Part shown: positions 33,952 to 45,928 of the stretch, piece after piece
Layout of the letters: the number at the start of each line of letters is the position of its first letter
How positions within the stretch are numbered: the first letter of the stretch is position 1
Assembly: GCA_001465935.1 (NCBI GenBank)
Contig: LNKV01000011.1
Span: 312,743-376,742, forward strand
DNA from: Clarireedia homoeocarpa
Taxonomy: Eukaryota > Ascomycota > Leotiomycetes > Helotiales > Rutstroemiaceae
Reading direction: 5' to 3'
DNA length: 64,000 bases
Program-made: the position numbers and the translations under genes
The notes under the pieces: model-generated
The model's input: the letters and a program-made list of their open reading frames with translations, nothing else
Told to the model about the DNA's origin: nothing
The model's database searches: none

Positions 33952-36309
33952 TCAATGCAAAGCCCGCTCCCACGGCTCCCTCCACGGAACCCCCAACTTC
34001 TCAAAAATCCCCCTCTCACTCCTCCCCTCCACCAACGTCCCCTCCGTAACCTTCTTTCTCGTCCACCGATCCCTCATGACCCCCTCATACAAGCCCCTCT
34101 GATTAAGGCTCCACCCCTTCTTATTCGCCAGCAGCCGCATACTGCGATTAAATATGTCATCGCCCGTAAAATACAGCAGCGCGGCGCCGCGCTCCGATTC
34201 CGGGACGAGGAGGAAATCAATGCGGCGCCAGATCTGCTGCGCTGCTGGGAGAGAAGGGAGAACGCAGCAGCCGTGCCATTTCGACCCCGAGGAATCATCG
34301 TGGGGGACGGCGAGCGCGGCGACGAGGAAGCGCTGCTTTGTGAGATGCGTGATGAGGGTGTGGAGAAAGGGGGTCAGAGCGGATGTGCTGCGTGTGTTGG
34401 GTTTGCTGATGATGATGTCGATGTCGCCGGAGGAGAGGGCGCCGCGCCGATAGCTGCCACCGATGATGATCTCGATGTCGGGATCGAGCTTGGCGGCGGC
34501 GTCGGTGATGTATTGGCCCAGGGCCGCCACTTCCGCACGGGGAATGCGCTGTTGCAGATCGTCGTAGTGCTCGATGCCGATTTTTTGGTTTTCGGTGAGT
34601 TTCACGTTCTGCAGCAAATCGTCGAGTGTGCGGTACCCTTGGCGCAGCCATTCGGAGGCTTGGGTTGTGTTGACGCCGTAGATGCCGACGAAGAGGCGGA
34701 GGGGGGCGTCAGTCGGATCGGCTTCGGCAGATTCGAGACGGCGGAGACGACCTGTGGTAGCGATTTCGACAATTTTTTCGGCAAGACGATGCCCAATGGT
34801 GCGGATTTCAATGGCTTCTTCGTAGGTGCTGATGAGATGATCTTGTTTTCGTAACATGCCGCAAGCTTTCTGGTATGCGCTGGGACGCCATTGATCACCG
34901 ATTCTTTTGTAGTAGGCACCCAGGCGCTCGAGAATGGAGATGGTGTAGTCGTTGGGATTGGGGCCGTTTACTGCGAGGCCGCCGGTCATGCACTGGAAGT
35001 TGGCCTGGTTCACGCCTCCTTGCTTCGTCGAAGATCTCTTGGCCCGTTTCGCGGGTGCCCTGAGAGGCGAAGAACCACCATCTTCAGAATCAGAAGGATC
35101 CATGCTGTCAACCACGTCTTCATCCTCGTTATCCAAAGGTAGATCCTTTGTATCCTTAACTAATTGGATCCATTCCGTAAGGACACCAAAGTCTTGGGTC
35201 TTTGTGGTGGCTGAGTCATCTTTATCTGACAATGTGGTTGCTTCTTGTGGACTTGATGTTCTGAGAACTTCCTGGTCGCCCGTGGCTGTGAGTTGTTGGA
35301 GGTAGCTAGCTGGCGTCGCTCGCGTACTTCGATGGGGCGTCTCCTGTGGAGGTAGAATTTCCCATCTGCTAAGTTTACTTTTCGGAGCTTTCGGTTGGAG
35401 AGACTTCTCCGATTCTTGTGAAGCTGGTGGTGGGGGAGGGGCAATCTGTTTCGCAGCTTCTGCATCGGGATCTTTGACCTGGTATTTTTTCAGAAGTGGG
35501 TTCATAACACGCCGGTGAATGAAGCAATCAGATAAGTATTCTTCGTTGACCATGGTCACTTGTGGTGGTAGAGAAGCCAGCTTGAGATAAGTGAGGACGT
35601 CTTTACGAGTCAAATCATTGTCTACAACGAGGTGGGTGATTTTGTTGGACCAAATGGTCGTCCAAATAGCCCCGTGCTCTCTTGACAACGTGATACGCCT
35701 ATTTCTGAGCGGACTCTTTTCATCGTTGCGGAGAAAGAAGAATTCAAAGCCATTAAAAATCCGATCGGCTTCCCGTACTAATTTAATAGCATCCTTCTTT
35801 CTCTTCTTGCCAAGCATGGTGTCAATGCCCGTACTATTGGTGAGCACGAGAGTGTTTGAGACTGGGTTAGACACTGTTCGACGGTCTATAGATGGTCGCT
35901 GGTTGGTACTATCCGCGCTTCCAGTTGGTGACGATGTCTCTTTTCCAAGAGGACTACTAGCGGCCTCTGATACTCGTGATTCACTTTGTAGACCGGAGCG
36001 CTTTCCTATCAAGCTAGCTGTAACATCCTGTATATCTTTGGTCGTATTCGGTTCAGAAATACTTCGTTGGATGGAAGGGACCTTTTTAAAAGGTTTCTGG
36101 GCTTTTCGAGGTGGGAGCAAACTTGGTTCATTTGAAGTTTTGGACAAAATTGGTTTGCTACCAGCTTTAAAGAATTCCCGAGCCTCATTAGGCTCCCCAT
36201 CTGATTCTGATTCATTCAAGCTGTATAGCTCCTCAAAGAACCTTGCTTTGTCTGACTGTTGAGGTTGTTAGTTGTAGCCTTTGATGCTGCCGTAATGTTT
36301 GCTTACCAT
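33952..36309 (-). CDS. Family X DNA polymerase (Pol4/lambda-type) with BRCT domain
   Basis: Gap-filling polymerase of non-homologous end joining and base-excision repair, nuclear. Two coding exons: the ATG alone (36309-36307), then 36255-33952, giving 768 aa starting M-SDKARFFEELYS. The 51-nt intron has a GTAAGC donor, an ACTAAC branch and a CAG end. A BRCT domain (about 165-260) shows IFNGFEFFFLRND, RITLSREHGA, and HLVVDNDLTRKDVLTYL. After a Ser/Pro linker comes the 8-kDa and HhH region from about 430 (ILERLGAYYKRIGDQWRPSAY, EIRTIGHRLAEKI, LFVGIYGVNTTQASEWLRQG). The palm has GGSYRRG near 600 and DIDIII with both catalytic Asp, then the third Asp in RRIDFLL near 678, and YFTGDDIFNRSMRLLA. All catalytic acids are present. 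Without the ATG exon, no good ATG exists near the conserved N-terminus. Confidence 0.93.
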
Positions 36310-36763
36310 GGTGGTGGTACGGTGAGCGAATGGCGAAACAAACTCATCAGCGAGTAAACTTGTTCATGATATGCACCCTGTAGATCTATGAATGCTTTGA
36401 ATTGTTTGGAGTCACCTTTCCTGTAACCAAAAAGTACATGACAAATTCTGCAAGTTGCATGTATCTGTAAGCAAGATATTCGTTGTGAACTACGCCAAGA
36501 TATGGATGGCACTAAAATCTGCCATAAGGTCCGGCGACTACTTTACTATACTGTAGGCCACCCCTCGCAACTACACAACTCGAGTTTTCCATCCATCGTC
36601 CATCGTGGATTCTACTGCAGTATAGAGCTTTGTGCGCTTCACTCTGCTGGTAGGGCAATTCCATGTATCAATCAAATTATCCAACCACTGTACAAGCAAA
36701 ACAGTACAGAAGATGAAGTACCGCAGCTGACTGTCACACATAGGTAACATTTGGCGGTCAATC
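36310..36763. promoter_or_regulatory. Shared divergent promoter region, polymerase and 2EXR genes
   Basis: A 454-base gap between divergent starts. No confident promoter element seen; overlapping open frames on both strands lack features. Confidence 0.45.
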
Positions 36764-37438
36764 ATGGCAAGCACTGCATCTTTCACCAGGTTCGGGGACC
36801 TCCCTAAAGAATTGAGAATCCAAATATGGGAGAATGCTTCGTTCTTTCAACGGATCATGGAGCTGAAGTATTGCGTTGTCGACATGGTCTTCAGCATCCC
36901 CGGCCCTCCTCCTGCGATACTTTTAGTCAACCAAGAGTCCCGCGAAGTTGCCTTGAAATTCTACAACAAATCCTTTGGTGCTGGCGACCAATCTGGAGAG
37001 ATCTATTTCAACCCGGTCTCAGATATCATATATTTGAGCTCGAGACTGTACGAAGATGAGCTTGCGGCAATTACCTCGCATTTTATATCTCGCGCAAAGT
37101 TCCTGCCTCAACAGGATCGTATCCAAACAATTGCTATAGCTGAGAAGTGGTGGGCTGACGGGCCTGATACCACATTTTTTGCTCTCCGTGGAGTTCTTGA
37201 AAACATTCGACGTTTTAGATCGATAAATCTTCACCTTAAACAAGTTATTTTGGTGAGTGGAGCACCAAGTGAAGGAGAAGTCGTATCGTGGGATAGCTAC
37301 TCGGATATATCATTGCTGCCGCCAGGGGAGATGGAGACGGAAGACAAGCGTGTAAAGTACGTTCTATGGGCTATCAACGAGTGTCAACGTGATCGTGGAT
37401 TCCCCAAATTAGACGTCGTATTAATGAAGCACCCTTGA
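36764..37438 (+). CDS. 2EXR domain protein
   Basis: Single-exon gene of 224 aa. The start FTRFGDLPKELRIQIWENA is the hallmark of the 2EXR domain (F-x-x-F-x-x-LP-x-ELR-x-x-IW), an F-box-like fold much expanded in Sclerotiniaceae and other leotiomycetes. AILLVNQESREVALKFYNKSFG and IYFNPVSDIIYLSS are the second and third conserved blocks of this family. The C-terminal half (LRGVLENIRRFRSINLHLKQVILVSG) has the strand-helix pattern seen in full-length members. Function is not known; F-box-like adaptor roles have been suggested for the class. Length is ordinary for the family, and no break is seen. The ATG at 36764 is the first in frame and starts 12 residues before the motif. Confidence 0.9.
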   Translation: MASTASFTRFGDLPKELRIQIWENASFFQRIMELKYCVVDMVFSIPGPPPAILLVNQESREVALKFYNKSFGAGDQSGEIYFNPVSDIIYLSSRLYEDELAAITSHFISRAKFLPQQDRIQTIAIAEKWWADGPDTTFFALRGVLENIRRFRSINLHLKQVILVSGAPSEGEVVSWDSYSDISLLPPGEMETEDKRVKYVLWAINECQRDRGFPKLDVVLMKHP

Positions 37439-38866
37439 GCGTGATAGAAATCTTCAATTGGGCGCATTTATCTCTCGCCTCAGAACCGTACCTGAACCCC
37501 CATAAGACGGGTTGATGCATGGCAAATGTAAGGATTGAAGCACGGAGACCCCAACATCTGTATTGCTTCAAGCATTCAATCAAGGCTACGGTATACAGTG
37601 GCGCACAGTGATGTTTTAGATGCGCGGCCTAGTAGTTCTAAGGGAAATTGATTGGTATCACCGCAAGAAAGGTGCTTCGACAAAATCCCCATCTTGATTG
37701 GATTGATTCCTATGAAGGTTTAGAACAAGTGAGGGAACACAGCGATTGGCTTTTCTCGAATTTCCTTTACTGGTTGCCTATACTGATGAAGGATTGATGA
37801 TCCTTGTATTGCTTCCTGGCCGCACCGGCGCATTGGAGGGAACTTCGAGGCGCAGCCCTGAAATCAGCAATATGTTCATTGCTCTAAAATACTGGAACAG
37901 TAGAAAGATTCCTTGACACCTGAAGCAACTCAGGAAAGTCTACAAAATATTGGGATGCGATCTTCACCGACAAAACCAATATTGAACTTCGCAAACCGGA
38001 TGAGTTCCACGAAAACGAGCTTTACAACCGTTGGAGGTGTCACGCGTTCTTTTCGGCTAGGCGACGTACACAACGGTTGGTAGAACTAGCATGCAAGTGA
38101 TGAACGCATCGGCTAACAAAACAGTCAAGTCGTCCGATAATATAAATGGGATACACGGAGATTTCGTATGTAACTCGGGGAAATCAAGCTAAAACAGCTC
38201 GTTTTCATAATCCGGGGTAATTTGAGCCACTCCACTGTGCAAGTAGTTACTTGAGGCTGGCCCAGCTAATTCAAGTCGTTCCAGACCAGCGGAATACATC
38301 ATCCTGTGTGCTTCTGGATCTCGTGGGAGTGTGCCAAGTATATGACTTACGGCTGGCTTCCGACAAAAGTTCTCTCTTGCGGATTCTCCAAGTGCAGATT
38401 ACCCCCATACGCCCAACAATGCCTCCAACCTTCTTCCTGGGGATGAGGAATTTTCTGACCACTACTCTTCATCATCAAAGTCCTCCGATTGGCACCAACT
38501 AGTAATCCTTTGTTTTTGTCCTCGCGTTCGTCTACCGTTTTAGTTACGCTACCTATGAAGATGTAGGATCAGCCCTGTAAATCATTCACCCTTGCTGCAT
38601 CGACCCCTGGCGAGTTCTGCACGGATTCAGCTCATTCATACTTTAGAAGTGAATATCAAAGAATCAGCTTCTCACTGTCGGAGAAATGTGGTTGGCACTC
38701 TCGGTTTTCTCTACAAAGGAGTGCTGTTCTCTCATCTTGTTTTCTCTGGGGCTTTTCTCCGCAGTTCTATAGAACTAATAGCCTATTCACAGTCTCTCAT
38801 TTATGACATTAGTTCCTTTAATATTTCCATCTGAATTTCAGAACGAGAGAGGTTTTGGCATTCATA
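37439..38866. other. Intergenic, no gene supported
   Basis: 1.4 kb upstream of the sugar transporter gene. Only short open frames (up to about 83 codons). I looked for fragments of 2EXR or transporter genes and saw none. Confidence 0.5.
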
Positions 38867-40804
38867 ATGGCCTTGTTGCCGGATAAGACGAGAGCGTACA
38901 ATTGGTAAGCCACGAATCTCTGCTTCCCATCACGGCCTTCTAGTTACCCCAATGTCCCTCCGGAACACCGCCGATTGAACCAACCGAGGGAGTACTATCT
39001 AATTATTCATAGGTACATCTCGCTCGTTGCTGCATCATGTATGGTTCTCTATGGTTATGACGCCTCCGTCTACAATTCCGTCCAAGGCTCGAAGCATTGG
39101 GTCCAATATTTTAATAATCCAGTACAATAGCCCATCTCAATCTACGAGCTATACATTAATCTCGAAGTACAGGGTAGTGAAAGAATCGGGGCAGTCAATA
39201 CTGCCTATACTGTCGGAGCAATTGTGGCAGGATGGTTCCTTGGTGGCCCGATAGCTGACTGGCTAGGCCGTAGATGGGGAATGGCCATCGGCTGTTTTAT
39301 AACCATTGTCGCCACGTTCATTCAGACATTCTCTCCTCGGGGTCAGTTGGGATGCTTTATTGGCGGACGTGTCGTCATCGGTCTTGGTCAGGGCATCGCA
39401 TTGAGTATGGATTCCACAAGTCCCTCCGTGGCTCCGCTAACCCCTATGCGTAGCTGCAGGACCTGTCTACATTGGTGAACTTGCACCGCCGGAGATAAGA
39501 GGTAGAATTATGGCTTTCTGGCAGCTCTTTTACTCGGTCGGGTCATTCATCGCCTACTGGATCAACTATGTATGCCAGAAACATGTCAAAAAACTAGGAG
39601 AATGGGATTGGAAAACGGTCGTTATATTCCAGATGCTCGTCCCAGCAATCATTATCTCACTTCTCCCGTGGATTCCAGAGACCCCAAGATGGTACATTCA
39701 ACATGGAAACCAACTCGACAAAGCACGCGCTTCTCTCCGTCGTGTTCGCGAGACTGAGCAAGAAGTCGAAGACGAAATCCTCGTCATCCGCGAAGCTCTC
39801 GAGTTTGAGAAAGAAGCCATTTCATCGTCTTACTCTGCGCTCTGGAAAGATCGATCTGTACGCAAACGTCTCATACTGGCGTTTATACTCAATATTGGAC
39901 AACAACTCACTGGTCAGGGAACTCTCAATACGTATTCCACGGCGATCTACAAGAAAGTATTCCCATCATCTAGCACCATTGCTCTCATCAATGCTCTCAA
40001 CGCCACTTTCGGAATAATCTTCACACTCAACGCCGTCTGGACTATCGATCGCTTCGGTCGCAAGTTTCTGCTGATCGTAGGAGCAGCCGGAATGTCGATA
40101 TGCATGTTAGTTGTTGCGCTCGTCGGCACTAAAACTCCCAATGTCAATGGAGCGTCGAAAACAGAGCCAGTCGGCATCTCGATTGTGTTCCTGCTCTTCT
40201 TGTTTATTCTGTTTTATAAACCTTCCTGGGGAGCGACGGTATGGATTTGGACTGCGGAAGTCTTCTCTATGAACGTGAGAGCGCAGGCGGTGGGCATGTC
40301 GTCACAGATGCAGAACGTGGCCAATTCGATCTTTCAGCAGTTCTTTCCTACATTTTTGAAGAATCAAGGATTGTATGTCTATTTGGTTTCTTTACTTTTC
40401 TAACCGCTACACCGTTCTTCCTCTCGCTCGACTCAATTCTGTTTCACCCCTAATCATCCCCTCTCACCCAGCCTTCCATCCTCCACCCTTCCACCCATCA
40501 CATTCAAACAAAGCTAACCTCACCCCTCTCTAGCAAAACATTCTACTTCTTCTTCGCCGTCAATATTTTCCTCGCGCTCTACGTATGGTTTTTCATCCCC
40601 GAGACGAAAAAGGTCTCGCTGGAAGAAATCGACGTCTTGTTTGGCGGATCCAATCATGTCGAGAAAGGTGGTGATCTACTAAACGTAGAAAATGCGCATC
40701 ATGCCACCGTGGGGATTGACAATGTCGATGCGGTGCGGATGGGTGGCGGTGGCTTTGGGAAAGATGGTGTTTATGGGGAAAGAACTAGGGAAATTACTAA
40801 GTGA
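38867..40804 (+). CDS. MFS sugar transporter
   Basis: Proton-coupled or facilitative sugar uptake carrier of the MFS sugar porter family, plasma membrane. Five exons (38867-38904, 39013-39121, 39173-39404, 39454-40372, 40534-40804) encode 522 aa. Sugar-porter signatures appear in order: GYDASVYNSVQG in helix 1, ADWLGRRWGMA after helix 2, GRVVIGLGQGIAL, GPVYIGELAPPEIRG, PETPRWY after helix 6, RFGRK after helix 8, and PETKKVSLEEIDVLFGG after helix 12. The GYDAS...GSKHW start and QQLTGQGTLNTYSTAIY resemble fungal lactose/hexose-type porters. Intron 2 uses a poor donor (GTACAA after NNP), but it removes an in-frame stop and restores the helix 1-2 loop. The last intron (40373-40533) is 161 nt. The Gly-rich C-tail is short and ends EITK. 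Confidence 0.92.
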
Positions 40805-41141
40805 GTGGCTATGGTTTGGGCTTATTTTTGGATGGAAGAATGGAAAACTGTCTGGAGAAAATGGTCGGAGTATTGGCGAGGGATTGGGGAAAAAGGGTTG
40901 GGCCGGTTGGCTACCCAGGTCTGCTGCGGGGAAGGAGTTTCTTTGGATAGTCCTTTCGGTGTTTGGGATTGGAATGGGAAAGCTGAGGAAGTTCAATTTA
41001 ACCCTCATCTCGGTATTTTTAGTATCTAGGTCTCCGAATTTAACCTCTTCTACCTTAAGTACATCAAGCCCAATTAATCTAAACGAGAAGTTTACATATG
41101 TGACGATCCAATACCTTCATCCAATTTACCCCTCAACCAAT
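40805..41141. other. Convergent 3' flanks, no gene
   Basis: 337 bases between the stops of the transporter and Trs65 genes, which converge. Open frames here extend from 3' coding sequence and lack features. Confidence 0.5.
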
Positions 41142-43006
41142 TTATTTACTTCCCGGCTCAGCCTTAACAACGATCGTAGGTAAGTCCTTAATATCTACAT
41201 GTTCCTGCGTCCCCAGATCCACTACTCTCACGGCTTCTACTCCCACGATTCCTTCTCTCAACGCCATGAATTTCAACTCTACTTCATAGCAAGCAGATGG
41301 CGCCAATGGTCCAACTCGCGTATCTGTGCTCAAACAAACAACTTCGCTCGACTCCATGGCGGAATTGCGTTGCATAGCGTAGACAATATTGTCGTCTACG
41401 ACGGCGTCGGCAACTTTGGGGTCGCGACGTGTACTGCCTTGCCCCATGGACGGAGGCCGATTAATACGTGCTTCGGTGCGGCGCCGTTTAGGGAGGACGA
41501 GAAGAGCTAGCTTGCGAGGTCGATCGGAGCGGTTGACGATAAAGATGGACCAGATGAAAGAATGGCCTGGATAGATTGGCGTTGTTGAGGGAGATGAAAA
41601 AGTCATGGTTACACCGAAGTCAGGTACGGAGGTGGTTCTTTGGTGGTTTGGACGAGTTGGTGTGGTGGCTTCGATGGTTGGGAGAGCATCGGGACGGCTG
41701 ATTGCGAGAGAGGAGGCAATAGGAATGCTATCGAAAGTGGTGCCGATGGATAGTTGAGAAGGTCGATGAGGACGTTTAATAGGTTTGGCAGGCTGACCAA
41801 AGCCATTGTTGATTGGAGGTGTGAAATCCAATGATGTAGACCATTGCATAGCAATTTTAGGCTTGCACTCAGCAGTGACGTTGGCTACAGCCGTGATAGA
41901 TATGTCGATTGCCCGAACCTGAGAACCATTGATGATATCCATGTCATCGGGAACTAGTCGATAGAGAAAACTGACGTCATCTTGAGGTTGGCAGGTAACA
42001 GGTAGAACCAGTCCAGGGATTTGATTTAAGTCTTGGACTTGCCCGCCGTGAACCTTGAGCTGTATATCTGTGATGGTTATCTCGCAATTGGCGAAAGGGG
42101 TAATATCGACATCCAATGAAGCTACAACGGAGGAGCCACTAGGAGCGCCGCTTGGTCTCGAATATCGCACACGGGAATTTATAGCTGGATAAACCTTTAT
42201 TGATCGTCGAGATATATTTTTTAGAGTTCGAGTAAACTCTCGAGCAACTTGTGCTGCTGGTGCCACCCTTGCGACCCGCAGAGCGGACAGACGAGGTTTG
42301 ACGCCCTTCAGCAAAACGTCATCGCTGAAAGCCTGAAGAAGATTCAAGCCAGATGGGACTTGACTTGGAAGGTATTCCTCACGTAGAGTGGTCGGCTGGA
42401 TCTGGTCGGCTGCTTTGAGGCTCGCTGTTGCCGCGACTATTACAGAAGGGTTCTGCAAACGTAACCGTGGCCTTGCGAGAAATACCGATAGTTTCCATAC
42501 CGCCAGTATATGGCCTCCTTTTTCAGATCCTTCTCCTTCCCTTGCGCCTTGAACAATAATCAAGGGGTCATCAGCGTCCTGAATTGAGCCTTGGTAAATG
42601 AGTTCACGGCCTGCAGCGCCTTCCAGTTGCTCAGTATGTGCATTTACCACATAGGCTTCCACATTTATAACAAGTCTACCGAGATAGGATCGCAATGATC
42701 GTTCGTCAAAGTGAGGAGTTTGTAAGACGACATAAATATTAACAGTTTCATCTATGATCTATGAATGAGTAAGATAGAGAGCTTCCAAATTGGTGTGACA
42801 AACGTACCAAAATACACAGCATGCCTTTGAGAAATAGCAGCTAAAGGAGAGTCATTTCCTTCATCTAGCCGCTCCACAGAACCACTCAGAGCTTCCTCTA
42901 TATTCAAATCGCTGGCCAAGGGTACTATGGCATCCAGAATCGAGCTTTCGGCGAATTCCAAGCTACCCCTGGGAGCTGACTCCTCTGGCTGCGTCTCTTC
43001 CATCAT
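41142..43006 (-). CDS. TRS65: TRAPPII complex subunit Trs65-like
   Basis: Subunit specific to the TRAPPII vesicle tethering complex, acting at the late Golgi as part of the Rab GEF for Ypt31. Two exons (43006-42808, 42751-41142) encode 602 aa. The intron junction YF-DETVNIYVVLQTPHFDERS gives a sensible continuous strand-rich region. Beta-sandwich-like blocks include AYVVNAHTEQLEGA, DVDITPFANCEITITDIQLK, and the C-terminal ELKFMALREGIVGVEAVRVV then DLGTQEHVDIKDLP, which is the block I know from fungal Trs65 proteins. Between them lies a disordered Pro/Ser/Thr stretch (about 385-450). The assignment rests mainly on the C-terminal block and the beta-rich layout, so confidence in the name is moderate. 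It is transcribed divergently from the Prp40 gene, 282 bases away. Confidence 0.78.
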
Positions 43007-43288
43007 TTTGTTTGTTTTGAAAAAACCATGAACTGAGTGAAGTACGGGAGGTAGCAAAGTATTCAAAATGAAATGATATTATATTTATATAATTCGACGT
43101 TAGAAGTATTGGTTTGACTTTCTCAGTAGAGATTATTGGTAGTGCAAGTTCACACTCCATTACAATAACGCGCTAGTGGTTAAACAAAAATCGCGAACGT
43201 CTAGAAATTGTCAAATGCGATCTGCGCCTGTAATAAATCTTCCAGCCAACAGCGATTTTCAAAATCTGCGCTTGTCAACTCAATCAAG
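43007..43288. promoter_or_regulatory. Bidirectional promoter, Trs65 and Prp40 genes
   Basis: Only 282 bases separate the two divergent start codons. The space must carry both promoters and both 5' leaders, making a shared promoter likely. An AT-rich TATTATATTTATATAATT stretch lies near 43077-43094. Confidence 0.55.
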
Positions 43289-45928
43289 ATGAACGGAATA
43301 AATGGCCATGCAGCTACTCCAGCTTTATGGCAGGAAGCGCGCAATTCGGATGGACGAGTCTATTATTACAACACGATCACGAAGGAAACCCAATGGACCA
43401 AGCCTGAAGAGTTGATGACGCCGGCAGAAGTGGGTTCTCTCTTCATCTTCTTGTTTTCGATGATATACTGACAAGCTATACAGCGCGCTCTTGCCAACCA
43501 GCCATGGAAAGAATATACAGCGGAAGGAGGCCGAAAGTACTGGTACAACACAGAGACCAAACAAAGCTCATGGGAAATGCCAGATGTTTACAAGGAGGCA
43601 TTGGCGAAAGAGGCGACATCGCCTGCTGTTCCTGCACCGTGAGTTATGCATCAAAAAAAGATGTGCCAGTACTAACTTGATTTCTTGTAGTATGCCAACA
43701 TTTGTCGCAGGAGGTGGATTTTCGGCTACACAGTATGATCAACCACGCGATAGAGAACCACTGGGAGAAGTTCGTCAGATTGCATATGGCAATGATGTTA
43801 ATGGAAGCCGTGCTCAAGCTTTTGTTCCTGCTAACAATGATCCCGATTATTCCACATTCGAAGAAGCCGAGGCGGCCTTCCTCAAGCTGCTTAAACGACA
43901 TAATGTTAAACCAGACCTCACATGGGAAGAAGTTATGCGATCAATCATTAAGGATCCTCAATACCGAGCACTTAAAGATCCCAAGGATCGAAAAGCTGCG
44001 TTTGAGAAGTATGCTGTTGAGGTTCGCCTGCAAGAAAAAGACCGTGCAAAGGAGAGGCTGGAAAAGCTCCGTACTGATTTTGCAACTATGCTGAGAAGTC
44101 ACCCAGAAATCAAGCATTACACCAGATGGAAGACTGCACGGCCCATAATCGAAGGAGAGACAATTTTCCGCTCTTCAAATGATGACGACGAACGCCGACA
44201 GTTATTTGAAGATTATATCATTGAACTGAAGAAAGCGAATCTTGAGAATGAAATGAAAACACGGAAGGCTGCGATGGATGAGCTTGTTGATATACTGAAA
44301 GGTCTGAATCTTGAACCATACACAAGATGGTCAGAAGCACAAGGTATCATCCAGTCAAACCCACGTTTCCAAGATGATGAGAAGTTCAAGTCTCTCAGCA
44401 AGTCAGATATCTTGACAGCATTCGAGAACCACATCAAATCGCTTGAGAAGACATTCAATGATGTGCGTCAGCAGCAAAAGACACAGAAGTTGAGAAGAGA
44501 GCGACAAAATCGAGATCGATTTATGACCCTTTTGCAGGACCTCAAAGCTGGCAACAAAATCAAGGCAGGGACGAAGTGGAGTCAAATTCACCCATTGATT
44601 GAAACCGATGACAGGTATGTTGCTATGTTAGGTCAGTCAGGATCAACCCCACTGGATTTGTTCTGGGATATGGTCGAGGAAGAGGAACGCGCTCTGCGCA
44701 GCACACGAAACGATGTTTTGGATGTTCTTGATGTAAGTCACAAGCCTTCAGATTGATGGAACCAAGCTAACAATCTGGTAGGATAAACGGTTTGAAATTC
44801 AGCAGAAGACTACCTTTGAGGATTTCCTAGCCTTGATGCAGACTGACCGACGCACTGCTAACATTGACCGAGACTCACTATCATTAATATTCGAACGTGT
44901 AAGTTTTCTAGGTTTCAAATGGTTTGCCCGAGCTAACATTTGCATAGCTACGCGAAAAGGTGAATCGACGAAATGAAGATGATAAGCACCAAGCCGAGCG
45001 CCACCAACGCCGAGCTGTGGACGCCTTGAGATCCTACATCAAGCATCTTGAGCCTCCTGTGCGCATTGATGATGACTACGAAAAGGTTCGTCCTCGTTTC
45101 GAGAAGTCTGAAGAATATGCTGCAGTCGCTACCGAAGAGCTCCGACGTTCTGCCTTCGACAAAGTGATTCGTCGCCTTAAGGAAAAGGAAGAAGATGCCG
45201 AGAAGGATCGTCCCAAACGGCGCGAAAGATCTCCCGATCGCTCATTACACAGAGATCGAGAGCGAGACCGTGGCCATCGCTCGGGTGGCTCTGCGCGTCA
45301 TGATAGGCGTAGTCGTTCTCCGGAACAAGATGCATATGAAGCAGATAGACGGAAAGCTATTGCAGAGAGAGAGAAGAATTATCGCAAAGGTGGTATGGCC
45401 GATACCCTGCTTTCCCCCAGCCGTCGCGATAGAGGAGATTCTGATCTTCATGACCGTGATCGCGACCGCGACCGCGATAGGTTGCGCGATCGTGACGTTG
45501 GTAAATCTCACCGTAGTCGACGGGACGAACCCCTTAGCCATTACGAGCGAGAAAGGAGAGATCGTGATGATGAAAGAGAGAAGATGTATAGGAGACGCGG
45601 CGATCCACGTGGCAGTCTTGATGAACTTCCTTACGGCGACGAGAGATCTAGTGTGCCGAGAAAGAGAAGGGAAAGTGACGCAGATACCCGCAGGGATAGC
45701 AAGGTATGTCTAACACAAGCTGAATCAAATTCTAAAAGATAGATACTAATACAACGGAAACAGAGAACCAGAAGGGAGGTGACACCAACAACCAAACGTG
45801 AGCGCTCCCCAGTTCCCCCACGTGAACGGCGTCACAGGACTAGAACACCACCTGCCCTCAAGGCGCCTGTCAAGGAAGACCCTGCCGTTCATTCTGGCAG
45901 CGAAGAGGGAGAGATTGAAGAAGAATAG
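43289..45928 (+). CDS. PRP40: Pre-mRNA processing protein Prp40 (WW and FF domains)
   Basis: U1 snRNP protein that bridges 5' and 3' splice-site factors. Six exons (43289-43429, 43484-43638, 43691-44732, 44782-44898, 44948-45703, 45764-45928) encode 791 aa. Two WW domains: WQEARNSDGRVYYYNTITKE-TQWTKP (about 13-43) and WKEYTAEGGRKYWYNTETKQ-SSWEMP (about 54-84), the first split from the second by intron 1. A linker is followed by about six FF repeats from about 150 to 560, recognisable by the F...W..V/A.....DP.Y pattern (FLKLLKRHNVKPDLTWEEVM; FATMLRSHPEIKHYTRWKTA; DILKGLNLEPYTRWSEAQGI). The C-terminal about 200 residues are an Arg/Asp/Ser/Glu repeat tail (RDRDRDRDRLRDRD), ending GEIEEE. This RD/RS tail is longer than in yeast Prp40 and resembles metazoan PRPF40. 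Confidence 0.95.

Noticed and set aside
33955..34854. 299-codon plus-strand frame antisense to the Pol X gene
   Set aside because: Open only because of the opposite strand's codon use; the polymerase motifs lie on the minus strand.
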